64,000 nt of DNA from a bacterium (GCA_016124945.1 WGMT01000036.1:186001-250000), one strand, 5' to 3'. Numbered from the stretch's first letter, positions 9,026-18,263 are shown. A program made the numbers and translations. Notes: a model not told the origin generated them from the letters alone.

Positions 9026-10441
9026 TTAATAACGTGGCGTTGGCGATTGGGCGACAAGGTCGGCAGGTTCGGCGAGCAGAATTCCTTCGGTTTGGGCCAC
9101 GGTTGTCAACTCCGGCGTGAAGCCATTCTTGGAGAACAAGGCGTAGACCACCCTGTCCCTGCGTTCTTCACCAAGTAATATCTGCGCCTTGCGCTGCAAA
9201 TCGGCCAGAATGTTCAGCCCCACCGGTTTTGTACTCCACTTACATTCCCCGATTAGAATTGCATTGTCGATGTCACTGACGGCGACGACATCGATCTCCT
9301 CGCTGTTGTTCCACCAACGCCCAACTCGTTCCAACAGAAAAGGCAGTTTCCCCATCCGCGCCAGGCGCGCAATATATGCTCTGGCTGTTTCCTCAAAGGC
9401 GTGGCCGACAAACGAATCAAAGACCGGCTCAACGCGTGTAGAGAAGACAGCATCAACCAGGCCCAGGTCAAGGGAACCTCGATGCGGATGGACAAAGCGG
9501 AACCAGAAGTTCAAGAATGGATCTTCGATCTGATAGATCCCTTTTTTGCTCTTCTCGGGTTGACGCTCAGTCGCGGGCGTCAACCGACGCACAACCCTGA
9601 GTTGGCGCAGGATATCCAAATAACGGCCAGTGGTACGCACGTCCCCAACGCCGGCCGACTGCGCAATTTCATTCAGTCGGGTATGTCCTCCCGCGATCGC
9701 ACGCAGGATCGAGAAATAGTTGCGTGGTTCTCGCAGTTCTTCCATCAGCAGCAGGAGTGGCTCATCGTACAGTGTTCCTTTGGCATGTAGGATATGCGCT
9801 TTGACTCCAGCGAAAAGATCCTGGCTGTTTCGGAAGAGGCTTAGATAGTAGGGCATTCCTCCCAGTACAGACCATGTCTCAATTTGTTGAATCGGCAGTA
9901 GTTCGGGAAAAAACAAGGCAATCGCAGGCAACTCTAACGGCGGCAGTAGTTCGCTTCCTGTTCGTCGTCCATAAAGCGGCGCTTGATAATCTAAAATCTC
10001 GCGCTCCATCATGCCAATGTAGGATCCACACAAGACCAGAAAGAGATTACTGCGGCTCAACTGCATATCCCAAACTTTTTGAAGGATAGACGGGATGCTT
10101 TTGTTCCCAGCGATCAGGTAGGTGATCTCATCGATGATGACAATCGGGCGACCAGGTAGATCAATGAGCGCGGAAAATGCCGCCTCCCACGATGGGAATG
10201 TAAAATCTCCGGAAACGGAATCGTGTGTGTATTGCCAGATTTGCTGTGAAAAGGCGGCGAGTTGATCTGCATCAGAACTAAGCGTAGCCACAAAGAAAAG
10301 ATTTGGTTTAGACCGGCAGAACTCCCGTAACAATTCGGTCTTGCCCACGCGCCGCCGACCGTAAAGCACAAAGAGTTCTGCTTTATCGCTCGTATAGCGT
10401 TCCTCAAGTCGCGCCAGTTCCTCATGACGATTTATAAACAT
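9026..10441 (-). CDS. AAA-type ATPase with winged helix and nuclease-like DUF234 C-terminus
   Basis: 471 aa, matching the archaeal-type ATPases with DUF234 tails. Walker A GRRRVGKTELL is at residues 28-38; Walker B IVIIDEITYL is near 100. A winged-helix segment (NEIAQSAGVGDVRTTGRYLDILRQL) lies around 250-280. The C-terminus has E-EIDVVAVSD...LIGECKW near 395-418, the E/D...ExK pattern of PD-(D/E)XK nucleases. Function is unknown; relatives are common in archaea and Chloroflexota and are sometimes linked with defence or mobile genes. A 32-bp palindrome lies 21 bases before the start. The final residues (QSPTPRY) overlap repeat-like DNA. It stands alone between ureD and an M20 peptidase. Confidence 0.85.
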   Translation of the reverse strand: MFINRHEELARLEERYTSDKAELFVLYGRRRVGKTELLREFCRSKPNLFFVATLSSDADQLAAFSQQIWQYTHDSVSGDFTFPSWEAAFSALIDLPGRPIVIIDEITYLIAGNKSIPSILQKVWDMQLSRSNLFLVLCGSYIGMMEREILDYQAPLYGRRTGSELLPPLELPAIALFFPELLPIQQIETWSVLGGMPYYLSLFRNSQDLFAGVKAHILHAKGTLYDEPLLLLMEELREPRNYFSILRAIAGGHTRLNEIAQSAGVGDVRTTGRYLDILRQLRVVRRLTPATERQPEKSKKGIYQIEDPFLNFWFRFVHPHRGSLDLGLVDAVFSTRVEPVFDSFVGHAFEETARAYIARLARMGKLPFLLERVGRWWNNSEEIDVVAVSDIDNAILIGECKWSTKPVGLNILADLQRKAQILLGEERRDRVVYALFSKNGFTPELTTVAQTEGILLAEPADLVAQSPTPRY

Positions 10442-10462
10442 GGCCCACCCCTATATCAAATT

Positions 10463-10494
10463 GCGATTATACTAATCTGGATTAGTATAATCGC
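10463..10494 (-). promoter_or_regulatory. Perfect 32-bp palindrome carrying TATAAT, before the ATPase gene
   Basis: Two 15-bp arms (GCGATTATACTAATC and its exact reverse complement) flank a TG centre. Each strand reads TATAAT inside the arm, so the site may be an operator laid over the -10 region. The nearest start codon is the ATPase gene, 21 bases away. The ATPase itself has a winged helix and may be its own regulator. Confidence 0.6.
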
Positions 10495-10569
10495 CGTTTG
10501 ATAAAGAATCTAACTAGGAACAGCTGCATCCACAGGTTGTTGAGCATTGCGAACCTTCACTGAACAAGT

Positions 10570-11940
10570 TTACTTCGTCCGTTCCGCGAATTCCTGAAAG
10601 ATCGTCGCAGCGAACTTGATGCCCTGGATGTAGCGATCCACAGGCATGTTTTCGTTGGGCGCGTGGAGGTTGTTCTCGGGCGCGCCGAAGCCGCTCATGA
10701 CGGCAGGATGTGGCACGTGGATCATAATCGTCCCCTGGGTGCTGACACCCATCACCAGTGGCGGCTCGCCGAAGACGGTGTCGGCGGCGGCGATGATGGA
10801 TTGGCTGATTGCCTCGCGCACCGGCGTCTTGTACGGGTTGGCGCGGGCGGTGTGGGTAAGGATCTCCACGTCGTCGAAGCCGTGCTTTTCGAGGTGGGCG
10901 CGCAATTTGACCAGTTGATCCGCCGGTTCCAGGTTGGGGGGGCAGCGGAAGTCGAGTTTGGCCGACGCTTCAGCGGGGACGATGGTCTTCATGCCCGTGC
11001 CGGTGTAGCCAGCATTGAGGCCGGCGATGTTGCACGACGCGCCGTAGTGGATGGCCTTGAGTAGTTCCAGCGTGTCGTCGTAGGGGAAGTCGTGGGTGAG
11101 GCCGAACTGGCGGCGCAGTTCCTCGCGGTCGAAGTGTTCCAGTTCTTCGGCCAGATGCCGCAGATCGTCCTCGTCGGGGGGGATGAGGTCGTCGTACCAG
11201 CCGTCAACGAGGATGCGGCCGCTCTCGTCGAAGAGGGTGCTCAGGCAGTGGACGAGCCGCCACGGCGCGCTTTTGGCCTTCATCAACTGGGCACGTCCGC
11301 TCCAGAAATCGATGCCGTGGCTCTGCACGCGCAGTTCCACAGCCAGGATGGCCTTGATCCCCAGGTGAATTTCGGGTTTGTACGAGGTGCGATGCACGCC
11401 ACCGTCAAGGCCGACACTGGCGTCACAGGCGCAGAGATCCTGGTGGTTGAGCACCCACTGTTCCAGGTGTGGGCTGCCCACTTCTTCTTCACCTTCAAAG
11501 AGGAAAGTCAGGTTCACCGGCGGCGCGCCGCGCACTTCTCGAAATGCCTGCGCCGCCCGCACAAAGGCAAGCACGCCTGATTTGTTGTCGGTAGCCCCGC
11601 GGGCGTAGATCACGCCGTCCACGATTTCGGCGCTGAAGGGTGGGACGATCCACTTGTCCAGTGGCTCGGGGGGCTGCACGTCGTAGTGCCCGTAGCAGAG
11701 CAGCGTTTTGGCATCTGGATCCGCCGCTTCCACCGTGGTGTAGACAATCGACGGCGCTTCAGGCACGGGCAGGATCTGTGTATCGGCGAAGCCGTCGTCG
11801 ATCATCTGCCGTTGCAGCAATTCGGCGCACTCGGCCAGCCCCACCTTCTGCGCGCTGATAGAAGGCTGGCGCAACAATTCCTGAAGTTCGGCCACGAGTT
11901 CGTCGCGGTGTTCGTCGATCCAGTTGTAGATGTCTTGCAT
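10570..11940 (-). CDS. M20 family dipeptidase (CNDP-like metallopeptidase)
   Basis: 456 aa. Cytosolic dinuclear zinc/manganese dipeptidase. Landmarks: LCYGHYDVQPPEP with metal His/Asp (about residues 80-92), RGATDNKSGVLA with the bridging Asp, FEGEEEVGSPHLE with the catalytic Glu and a ligand, LDGGVHRTS, and GFGAPENNLHAPNENMPVD with the last ligand His. The lid/dimer domain lies between about 200 and 330. It is a clear paralogue of the next gene on the left arm of the window (12283-13662), with the same motif order. Likely role is cleaving dipeptides delivered by the ABC systems. Confidence 0.93.
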   Translation of the reverse strand: MQDIYNWIDEHRDELVAELQELLRQPSISAQKVGLAECAELLQRQMIDDGFADTQILPVPEAPSIVYTTVEAADPDAKTLLCYGHYDVQPPEPLDKWIVPPFSAEIVDGVIYARGATDNKSGVLAFVRAAQAFREVRGAPPVNLTFLFEGEEEVGSPHLEQWVLNHQDLCACDASVGLDGGVHRTSYKPEIHLGIKAILAVELRVQSHGIDFWSGRAQLMKAKSAPWRLVHCLSTLFDESGRILVDGWYDDLIPPDEDDLRHLAEELEHFDREELRRQFGLTHDFPYDDTLELLKAIHYGASCNIAGLNAGYTGTGMKTIVPAEASAKLDFRCPPNLEPADQLVKLRAHLEKHGFDDVEILTHTARANPYKTPVREAISQSIIAAADTVFGEPPLVMGVSTQGTIMIHVPHPAVMSGFGAPENNLHAPNENMPVDRYIQGIKFAATIFQEFAERTK

Positions 11941-11954
11941 GAGAGACCCCTTTG

Positions 11955-12290
11955 GGGGAAGAATGATGAATGATGATTGGGTGGAGGGTGTTGGCAGCGT
12001 GATTGGATGGCGTCTCCATAAGTTGGGGGATTGGGCGATTAGGAGATTTCAGAGGGTCGACACGACCAATCGCTTAATCTCAGCAATTCACGATTCTCTG
12101 CCAAATTGCGGAGAGAGCGCCCTCACATGCGGCTTATTCACGTCCACCCGGCATCTGAGGATGCCTACTCCGCGTCAAACTCGTGAATTTCTGAATCTAT
12201 CAATCGCCACTTCACAAAAAGACAGGCCCAACGGCCACTCTCATCCTCAACACGATCCCAATCCCTAATCTCCAATCCCTAATCACTTCT
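11955..12290. repeat. Compound repeat region between the two M20 genes
   Basis: The 342-base gap has no gene. It holds GAATGATGAATGATGATTGGG at 11960-11980, an inverted GATTGGGCGATTAGG / CCAATCGCTTAATCTC pair at about 12030-12080, a nested AATTCACGA (near 12084) and TCGTGAATT (near 12182) pair, and CCCAATCCCTAATCTCCAAT at 12258-12277 running up to the stop of the second M20 gene. Confidence 0.65.
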
Positions 12291-13662
12291 GTTTTCCGTA
12301 TTCCCACATAATCGCCGCGGCGTACTTGATCCCCTTGATGTAGTGCTCGATGTCGAGGCTTTCGTTGGGAGCGTGGAGGTTGCAGTCGGGCTGGGCGAAA
12401 CCGGTGAGAACGGTGGGCATCCACACGTGCTTGAGGATGGTGCCCTCGGCGCTGACGCCGTTGATCACAGGCGGCTCGCCGAAGACGGTCTCGGCGGCGC
12501 GGATGATAGATTGACTGATGTCCTCTTTAACGCTGATCTTGTAGGGCGGTTCGGGGATACGCCCTTCGATGGAGACTTCGATGTGGCCGAAGCCTTTGTC
12601 TTTGAGGTGTTGGCGCAGCCGTTCGATGGCCTTTTCGGGGTTGATCAGCGGCGGCAGGCGGAAGTCCATCTTGGCGCGCGCTTCGTTGGGGACAATGGTT
12701 TTGCTGCCCGGTCCCTGATAGCCGGCGGTGAGGCCGGCAATGTTGGCGGTGGGTTCGTAGGCGCGGGCTTTGAGCGCTTCCACGCCTTCGCGGCCCAGAG
12801 CGAACTGTTCGATGCCCCATTCCTCTTTGAGCTTGTCCATGTCGAGACGGCGGGCGTTTTCTTCGAGTTGTTCGTTCTCTTCGTCGCCCAGTTCCCAAAG
12901 ACCCTCGTACCAGCCGGGTACGAGGATGCGCCGGTTCTCGTCGACGATGGTGTTGAGCGCGCGCACGAGATCCCAGGCGGGCTGGGGCAACAGCGGTGCG
13001 TTGAGGCTATGAATGTCGGCATTGGCCCCGCGGGCGATGAGTTCCACGAACATGACACTCTTGAGGCCGAGATCAATGTCGGGCACCATCGCGCTAGGAT
13101 GGACACCGCCGTCGAGACAGTGCATGGCGTCGGCGCGCACCAGTTCGGGGTTGGCTTCGATGAAGGGCCCCAGGTGGATCGAGCCGATCTCCTCTTCGCC
13201 TTCGGTGATGAATTTGAGGCCGACGGGCGGCTCCCCGGTGATTTGGAGCCACGCCTTCGCTGCCTTGATGAAGGCCATCACGCCCGACTTGTTGTCAGTG
13301 GTGCCGCGTCCCCACATGCGCCCGTCGCGGATGACGGCGCTGTAGGGGGGATCGATCCACTTGTCCAGCGGTTCGGGCGGCTGGACGTCGTAGTGGGCGT
13401 AGCAGAGGAGCGTCTTCTCGCTCTGTCCACTGGGCAGGTGACCAATTACACACGGCGGCCCGTCGGGCGTGGGGTACGCCTCGGCGGGTAGCCCGTCATC
13501 GTGCATGAGGCGCACCACGAGATCGGCACATTCCTCCAGCCCGCGGCGCTGAGCGCTGACACTTTCCTGGCGCACCAATGTCTGCAAGTCGACAATTGCC
13601 TCGTCGCGGTGCGCGTCGATCCAATCGAAGACGGATTGTAGTTGAGGGTGGATCGTAGACAT
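12283..13662 (-). CDS. M20 family dipeptidase, second copy
   Basis: 459 aa from the ATG at 13660-13662, chosen for its AGAGGAAA site; upstream in-frame codons are repeat DNA. Same architecture as 10570-11940: LCYAHYDVQPPEP, RGTTDNKSGVMAF, TEGEEEIGSIHLG, CLDGGVHPSAM and QPDCNLHAPNESLDIEHY, all metal-site residues present. The two copies probably arose by duplication and diverged in the lid domain, so they may favour different peptides. Both are on the minus strand, about 340 bases apart. Confidence 0.92.
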   Translation of the reverse strand: MSTIHPQLQSVFDWIDAHRDEAIVDLQTLVRQESVSAQRRGLEECADLVVRLMHDDGLPAEAYPTPDGPPCVIGHLPSGQSEKTLLCYAHYDVQPPEPLDKWIDPPYSAVIRDGRMWGRGTTDNKSGVMAFIKAAKAWLQITGEPPVGLKFITEGEEEIGSIHLGPFIEANPELVRADAMHCLDGGVHPSAMVPDIDLGLKSVMFVELIARGANADIHSLNAPLLPQPAWDLVRALNTIVDENRRILVPGWYEGLWELGDEENEQLEENARRLDMDKLKEEWGIEQFALGREGVEALKARAYEPTANIAGLTAGYQGPGSKTIVPNEARAKMDFRLPPLINPEKAIERLRQHLKDKGFGHIEVSIEGRIPEPPYKISVKEDISQSIIRAAETVFGEPPVINGVSAEGTILKHVWMPTVLTGFAQPDCNLHAPNESLDIEHYIKGIKYAAAIMWEYGKQK

Positions 13663-13688
13663 GGTTTTTCCTCTGGTTGTGGATTTTG

Positions 13689-13779
13689 AATGGGTAAGGA
13701 GTAATGAGTAGGGGTAAAAGCGAGAGCCGCCAATATTGGCAAGACTTGGTGTAGACCTACTCATTACTCCTTACTCATT
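13689..13779. repeat. Inverted repeat, GAGTAAGGAGTAATGAGTAGG type, copy 1
   Basis: 24-base arms at 13689-13712 and 13756-13779, 23 of 24 paired. Both arms and part of the 43-base spacer (AAAGCGAG..CGC..CCAAT.T.GGCAAG.CT) recur at 42936-43116. Confidence 0.85.
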
Positions 13780-13787
13780 TTTTCCCC

Positions 13788-14789
13788 TCAATCGCGGTCG
13801 CTTACGAGCACACTCCGCCCCACATACGCCGATCTGTAGACGGCGAGGCCCACGGCGAGGGAGCGCAGACCGTCCTCGCCGGTGATGGAGGGGGAGCGGT
13901 CTTGGTGGATGGCGTCGGTAAATTCGGCGATCTGGCGGGCGTAGTGGTTGTAGCCGGTAAAGGTCTGGCGAAAGTTGGCGTGGGGACCAGTGAATTCCAG
14001 GTATTCGTCGTTGCGGATGTGGAGCAGGCCGCAAGTGCCGAAGATTTCGGTGTCCCAGTAGCGGTAGTTGAGTTCGTAGGGTGGCAGATTTTGGGCCAGG
14101 GTGGCGATGACGCCGTTTTCAAAGGTGAGGATGGCGCTGACGCCGTTTTCGATGTTGGTCTCTTCTGAGGCTTTGCCGTAGCTCTGCACCCGTGCATAGA
14201 CCTCGACCACCTCGCTGTTGAGCAGCCAGCGCAGGCGGTCTATGGCGTGCAGCCCAGAGTACATCATGACACCGCCGCCGCTGTGTTCGCGGTGCCACAC
14301 CCAGGCGGGCAGGTCATCGCTGCCGGGAACACAGAAGCGATCCAGGATCGAGGCGGGGTGCCCCACGTCGCCGCGTTGCAACATACGTCGCGCCACCAGG
14401 ATCTCCTCGCGGAAGCGGTGGACGTAGGCCAGCATCAGCTTCACGCCCGCCTCGTCGCAGGCCATCAGGACGCGTTCGGCGTCGGCCATGCTGGTGGCGA
14501 TGGGCTTTTCGAGCAGAATATGCAGCCCGCGGCCGGCGGCCGACACGGCGGCGTCCTTGTGCAGGAAGTGGGGCAGCGCCACGATGACGGCGTCCACTGC
14601 GGCCTCGCGCAGCAGGTCTTTGTAGTCGTAGAAAACCTGCGCGCCGAAAGGCGCTGCCGCTGCCGTCGCCGCAGCCGTGTCGCCATCGGCAATCGCCGTC
14701 AGGCAGACGTCCTGGCGTGAGAGGCAGCGTAATCCCCGCAAATGTCGATTTCCTGCTACACCGAGGCCGAGAAGTCCGAGTCGAAGCAT
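13788..14789 (-). CDS. Gfo/Idh/MocA family NAD(P)-dependent oxidoreductase
   Basis: 333 aa. The N-terminal Rossmann fold begins MLRLGLLGLGVAGNRHLRGL (residues 1-20) and has the LLEKPIATSMADAERVL segment with the catalytic EKP lysine (about residues 95-110). The C-terminal alpha/beta domain has GGGVMMYSGLHAIDRLRWLL, the GxH-ID signature near 170-190. Members oxidise or reduce sugars, inositols and related alcohols. Nothing next to it fixes the substrate. It is on the minus strand between the M20 and M24 genes with repeat arrays on both sides. Confidence 0.9.
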   Translation of the reverse strand: MLRLGLLGLGVAGNRHLRGLRCLSRQDVCLTAIADGDTAAATAAAAPFGAQVFYDYKDLLREAAVDAVIVALPHFLHKDAAVSAAGRGLHILLEKPIATSMADAERVLMACDEAGVKLMLAYVHRFREEILVARRMLQRGDVGHPASILDRFCVPGSDDLPAWVWHREHSGGGVMMYSGLHAIDRLRWLLNSEVVEVYARVQSYGKASEETNIENGVSAILTFENGVIATLAQNLPPYELNYRYWDTEIFGTCGLLHIRNDEYLEFTGPHANFRQTFTGYNHYARQIAEFTDAIHQDRSPSITGEDGLRSLAVGLAVYRSAYVGRSVLVSDRD

Positions 14790-14840
14790 GAGAGATCGTT
14801 GAGAATGGTTTTGTGTGATTGGGTAGATACTCTGAAGGCA

Positions 14841-14964
14841 GATGAATGATGAATAAAGATTGGGTAGAGTGCATCTCCTTGTAATAGGGAACTCGCTTCG
14901 TTGAGCAAGCCGGTCGCCAATACAGTGTCAACCCGCGCTACCCATTCTTTATTCATCATTCATC
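14841..14964. repeat. Inverted repeat, GATGAATGATGAATAAAG type
   Basis: 27-base arms at 14841-14867 and 14938-14964 pair at 26 of 27 positions. GTAGAG at 14864-14869 closes arm 1. Arm 2 contains the stop of the following M24 gene (TCA at 14960-14962). The arm type recurs at 36870-36956 and as a lone arm at 31138-31168. Confidence 0.85.
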
Positions 14965-16129
14965 CGATGACTCTGTCATCCGGGCCATGTTGGCTCAACC
15001 AGTTGCTCAGCCGCACGCCGCCGTTTTCCGTCACCAACATTGAGTCGATGATGCGGTAGCCGTCCACGCCAGGACGGTAGATGCCCGGCTCGTTGGAGAA
15101 GACCATGTTGGGCACGAGGACGGTCTCGTCACCTTCAGAGAGCCAGGGCGCTTCATGCCCCTCGATGCCCATGCCGTGGCCGATGCGGTGGCGGATGAAG
15201 TCGCCGTAGCCGGCTTCGCGCAGCACGTTCAACGCCGCTGTGTCCACCGATTCGCACGTCGCGCCGGGGACGAGGGCGCGCACGGCAGCGTCATCGCAGG
15301 CCCAGGTGGCTTCGAGACAGCGTCGTTGATCCGCAGTTGGTGCGCCGATGACATAGGTGCAGCCGCTTTCGGCGTGGTAACCGCCCACTTTGACGCCGAT
15401 ACCGACGATCACGGTGTCACCGGGTTTGAGGGCGACGGGGCCGGGCTGTCCATGTGGCAGGGCGGCGCGCGGGCCGGTGTGGACTGTCAATGCCACTGCG
15501 CCGCGGTAGAAGTTGATCAGGTCGTCTAACTCGGCGCGCATTTTGGCCGTGGTTTCGGATTGCACGGCGCGCACCACGTCCAATTCGGTGACGCCGCTGC
15601 GCAGGCCGTCGGCGATGGCAGTGCGGGCGACGACCTGGCCGTAGTCGGCGTATTCGGCGGCGGTACGGATCAGCGCGATCTCGGCTTCGTCTTTGACGTA
15701 GCGCAGGCGACCAACGCCGCCGTCTACGGTGAGGGCGGGTTTGACGTCCTGCATTTTGAGGAAGGTGCTATGGCTTGCACCGTCCACGGCGAGACGATCA
15801 ACACCGATCTGTTGCGCCATCCACACCTCGGCGGGTACGCGACCAGGGAACTCCCAGTAGGTTTCGATGCGGCCGGGCCAGTTCTCTTCGGCGTTCTCCT
15901 TTTCGAGGAAGGGCACAAAGAGCACGGGATCGCCGTCCACAGGGATGTAGAGCCCCTGCGGGCGTTCGTTGGGAATGTAGAAAAAGCCGGTAGCCCAAGT
16001 GAGATTGGCCGCGCCGAGGATCAAGATCCCGTCAAGGTGCTGCGCGGCCAGATGCCGCCGGATCTGTTCGCGACGGGCGGCGTAGGTGGCGGCGGTGAGG
16101 CGGACCTGGCGGCGTGGTTGGGATGTCAT
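14960..16129 (-). CDS. M24 family Xaa-Pro peptidase-like protein
   Basis: 389 aa from the ATG at 16127-16129 (AAGGATA site upstream); the longer frame covers repeat DNA. A creatinase-type N-domain is followed by a pita-bread domain. Metal positions are partly changed: the two Asp are Gly (VIVGIGV) and Glu (GYHAESG), His is kept in RIGHGMGIEGHEAP, Glu is kept in FSNEPGIY, and the last Glu is Asp (RIIDSMLVTENG). It is less degenerate than the M24 gene at 410-1534 but still unlike classical aminopeptidase P. It may cleave Xaa-Pro peptides or a non-peptide amide. Confidence 0.82.
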   Translation of the reverse strand: MTSQPRRQVRLTAATYAARREQIRRHLAAQHLDGILILGAANLTWATGFFYIPNERPQGLYIPVDGDPVLFVPFLEKENAEENWPGRIETYWEFPGRVPAEVWMAQQIGVDRLAVDGASHSTFLKMQDVKPALTVDGGVGRLRYVKDEAEIALIRTAAEYADYGQVVARTAIADGLRSGVTELDVVRAVQSETTAKMRAELDDLINFYRGAVALTVHTGPRAALPHGQPGPVALKPGDTVIVGIGVKVGGYHAESGCTYVIGAPTADQRRCLEATWACDDAAVRALVPGATCESVDTAALNVLREAGYGDFIRHRIGHGMGIEGHEAPWLSEGDETVLVPNMVFSNEPGIYRPGVDGYRIIDSMLVTENGGVRLSNWLSQHGPDDRVIG

Positions 16130-16138
16130 GTTGGTATC

Positions 16139-16410
16139 CTTGGTGATTGGTGATTTGTGACTGGTGATTGGTGACTGGTGATTGGGTGTCGTGTTGATTC
16201 TGTTGGCGAACTCGTTGAGCACGCCCGTCACGCTGGTAGCGTGACCTACGACTTTGGCGTCCGTCTCGTCTGTCGTAGCTGCGGTTACCAACCGCAGAAC
16301 TTCGGCTTCGAGACCATTCCTCGGCACAGCGGGTCTGCCAACAGGTTGGCGATTGGGAGATTGGGAATCGTGTCGAGTCTCTAAAATCCCCTAATCGCCC
16401 AATCGCCAGC
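16139..16410. repeat. Compound intergenic repeat, ATTGGTGATTTGTGACTGG and GGCGATTGGGAGATTGG types
   Basis: The 338-base gap between the M24 and M14 genes has no gene. It holds a one-sided array of GGTGATTGGTGACTGG words at 16139-16188, two small hairpins (CACGCT/AGCGTG near 16228; CTGCGGTT/AACCGCAG near 16279), and an inverted pair GGCGATTGGGAGATTGGG (16347-16364) / CCCCTAATCGCCCAATCGCC (16388-16407). Confidence 0.7.
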
Positions 16411-16467
16411 TTCAACCAACCAACTTGCCCATCACTCATTCATATACGTAACGAAAGAACCAATCGC

Positions 16468-18180
16468 TTAATCTCCAATCTCCACCCTCTCCCTCACGAC
16501 GCCTGCCCGCGTGCACGAAGCCGTCAGTTCGACGGTGACAGTCTCGTTCTGAGGAATCTGCACCGTCCACTCCAGCGCTTTGGATGATTCGGGCCAGTCG
16601 TAGAAGCGGGTATAGCTGATCATGCGGCTACTACGCCCCGCCAGGTGACCGATCTCGGTGCGCTCGCTGCCGCTGATGAGTGTGACGTTTTCGCCGCTCA
16701 AGCTGACCACAACTGGTGGCGCCACCTTCATGGCGACGGCCTGCTGGCTCAAGTTCGTGGGCAGGAAGCCGGTGTTGTCTACGACGGCACTGAGATGGAC
16801 GACGCTGGGTGCAACGGTGGTGGCCTTGACATCGCGGATACGCAGCTTGGGCGCGGCGGCGGCGTGGCGCAGGGTGAATTTGCAGTTGATGCGCGCCATT
16901 TCCTCGAAGTAGGGGACGGGTGGCGGGTTGCGGAAGGTGTAGACGCGCTTCCAGCCGCCGATGTCCACCGGCCCCAACTGCGGATGATCGAAGGGCGTCC
17001 ACGGCATAAAGCCGTCGCCGTTCAGATACTCGTCCTGCCAGTGGAGGAGTTTGAGCATCTCGTCCTCGTTGAAAGGGCGCAGCGGGTAGAAGTCCTCGCG
17101 CTCGATGCCGGCAGCCTTGAAGATGTCCCACAATTCAGTGCTGAAGGTGGGAATGCCCAACGCGCCGAAGGTCCAATCCATAAACGAACCGAAGCGCTTG
17201 AGGCTCTTATCGGGCGTGAAGTCTTCGTAGACGGAGATAAGCGGGTAGCCGGTTTCGTCGATGCCCATCTGGCCCAGGGCCAGGTACATCGCTTTGTCAT
17301 TGCCCAGGAAATGGGAATCGGGATAGGTGAGCCACGGGCGCAGGATCACGCCGCTGTGGGTGTGGTAGTTGGCCGCGCCCACAATGTTGGGGTGATCGAA
17401 GATCCAGCGTACGATGCCGGCCACTTCGGGTTCGCTCATGGGGTGCTCGCCGGAGCCGTACTGCTGGCTTTCGGGCGCCCAGTTGTCGGGGTAGTTGCGG
17501 TTCAGGTTGCCGTCCTGTGGGCGGGGGACGATGAACTCACCCCCCTTCCAATCCATCTTGCCATCCCAATCAACCAACTTACCTTCGGGAACGATGCGGT
17601 AGTAGACACCGCCGAACTCGTCGGGATCACGGGGCAGCATCAGGCGTGGATCTTTGTCGCTCACCTTCCACTCGCCGGCATCGTCGCGGATGCGCATGTC
17701 CACGATCACGCCGTCACCGTTGACGTCGGCGTAGTGTAGCCCCGGCCCAAACTGTTCCTCGCCGGGGAGGTAGCGACCGTTACCAATCCACTCGTAGAAG
17801 GGCAGGGTCATGATGATCTCGGCGCCGTCGGGGTTGACACGAGGCACCATGTAGAAGACCTGCTCGTCCATGAGTTGCGTCACCTGCGGGTCTTTGCCGT
17901 ATTGGCTGAGCAGCATCCACGCCGTGTAGATCACCACCGATGTGCCGCAGATCTCCTCGGCGTGCATGTTGGCGTCGATGTAGTAGCCGGGTTTTTCGTT
18001 GGCGGGGCCTGTCTTGGGGTTGCTCAATTCCAATAACCAGACTGTACGGCCGCGGTGGCTCTGTCCTAGATTATGGAGTGTGGCCATCTCGGGGTAGGCC
18101 GCCACCAGGTCGTGCAGCACTTCGGTAAGCTGTTCGTAGGAGAGGTAGTAATCGAAGGAAAGATGACGAATCTGAGACAT
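16468..18180 (-). CDS. M14 family zinc carboxypeptidase
   Basis: 570 aa; the peptidase domain occupies roughly residues 5-400 and a beta-rich tail the rest. Zinc ligands: HAEE (HxxE) in DANMHAEEICGT near 70 and the His of YHTHSG near 275. Substrate-site residues appear in GNLNRNYPDNW, and the catalytic Glu in FSTELWDIFK near 345. No signal peptide is seen, so it is probably cytosolic. Its upstream region has a clear promoter overlapped by a palindrome also found before the ABC genes at 20503 and the GntR gene at 26588. The C-terminal EIGD and stop come from a GATTGGAGATTAAG repeat word. Confidence 0.9.
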   Translation of the reverse strand: MSQIRHLSFDYYLSYEQLTEVLHDLVAAYPEMATLHNLGQSHRGRTVWLLELSNPKTGPANEKPGYYIDANMHAEEICGTSVVIYTAWMLLSQYGKDPQVTQLMDEQVFYMVPRVNPDGAEIIMTLPFYEWIGNGRYLPGEEQFGPGLHYADVNGDGVIVDMRIRDDAGEWKVSDKDPRLMLPRDPDEFGGVYYRIVPEGKLVDWDGKMDWKGGEFIVPRPQDGNLNRNYPDNWAPESQQYGSGEHPMSEPEVAGIVRWIFDHPNIVGAANYHTHSGVILRPWLTYPDSHFLGNDKAMYLALGQMGIDETGYPLISVYEDFTPDKSLKRFGSFMDWTFGALGIPTFSTELWDIFKAAGIEREDFYPLRPFNEDEMLKLLHWQDEYLNGDGFMPWTPFDHPQLGPVDIGGWKRVYTFRNPPPVPYFEEMARINCKFTLRHAAAAPKLRIRDVKATTVAPSVVHLSAVVDNTGFLPTNLSQQAVAMKVAPPVVVSLSGENVTLISGSERTEIGHLAGRSSRMISYTRFYDWPESSKALEWTVQIPQNETVTVELTASCTRAGVVRERVEIGD

Positions 18181-18232
18181 GCGCGAATCCTTTTCGCATT
18201 GCGGAATGATTGTCGCCTATTGAAATGTCGAC

Positions 18233-18263
18233 AGTATACGGAGTTTGTTGTTGACTGTCAACA
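18233..18263 (-). promoter_or_regulatory. Promoter and palindromic operator before the M14 gene
   Basis: On the minus strand TTGACA (complement of 18256-18261) and TATACT (complement of 18233-18238) are 17 bases apart. TGTTGACAGTCAACA (complement of 18249-18263) is a perfect 15-bp palindrome over the -35 element. A TGTCGACA half-site follows the -10 element at about 18226-18233. Confidence 0.7.

Noticed and set aside
7637..9178. Plus-strand open frame of about 513 codons across ureA and ureD
   Set aside because: Antisense to clear urease genes, no domain recognised, crosses a repeat and the urease promoter.
12343..13491. Plus-strand open frame opposite the second M20 gene
   Set aside because: Exact shadow of a metallopeptidase with all metal motifs; no ribosome site or family.
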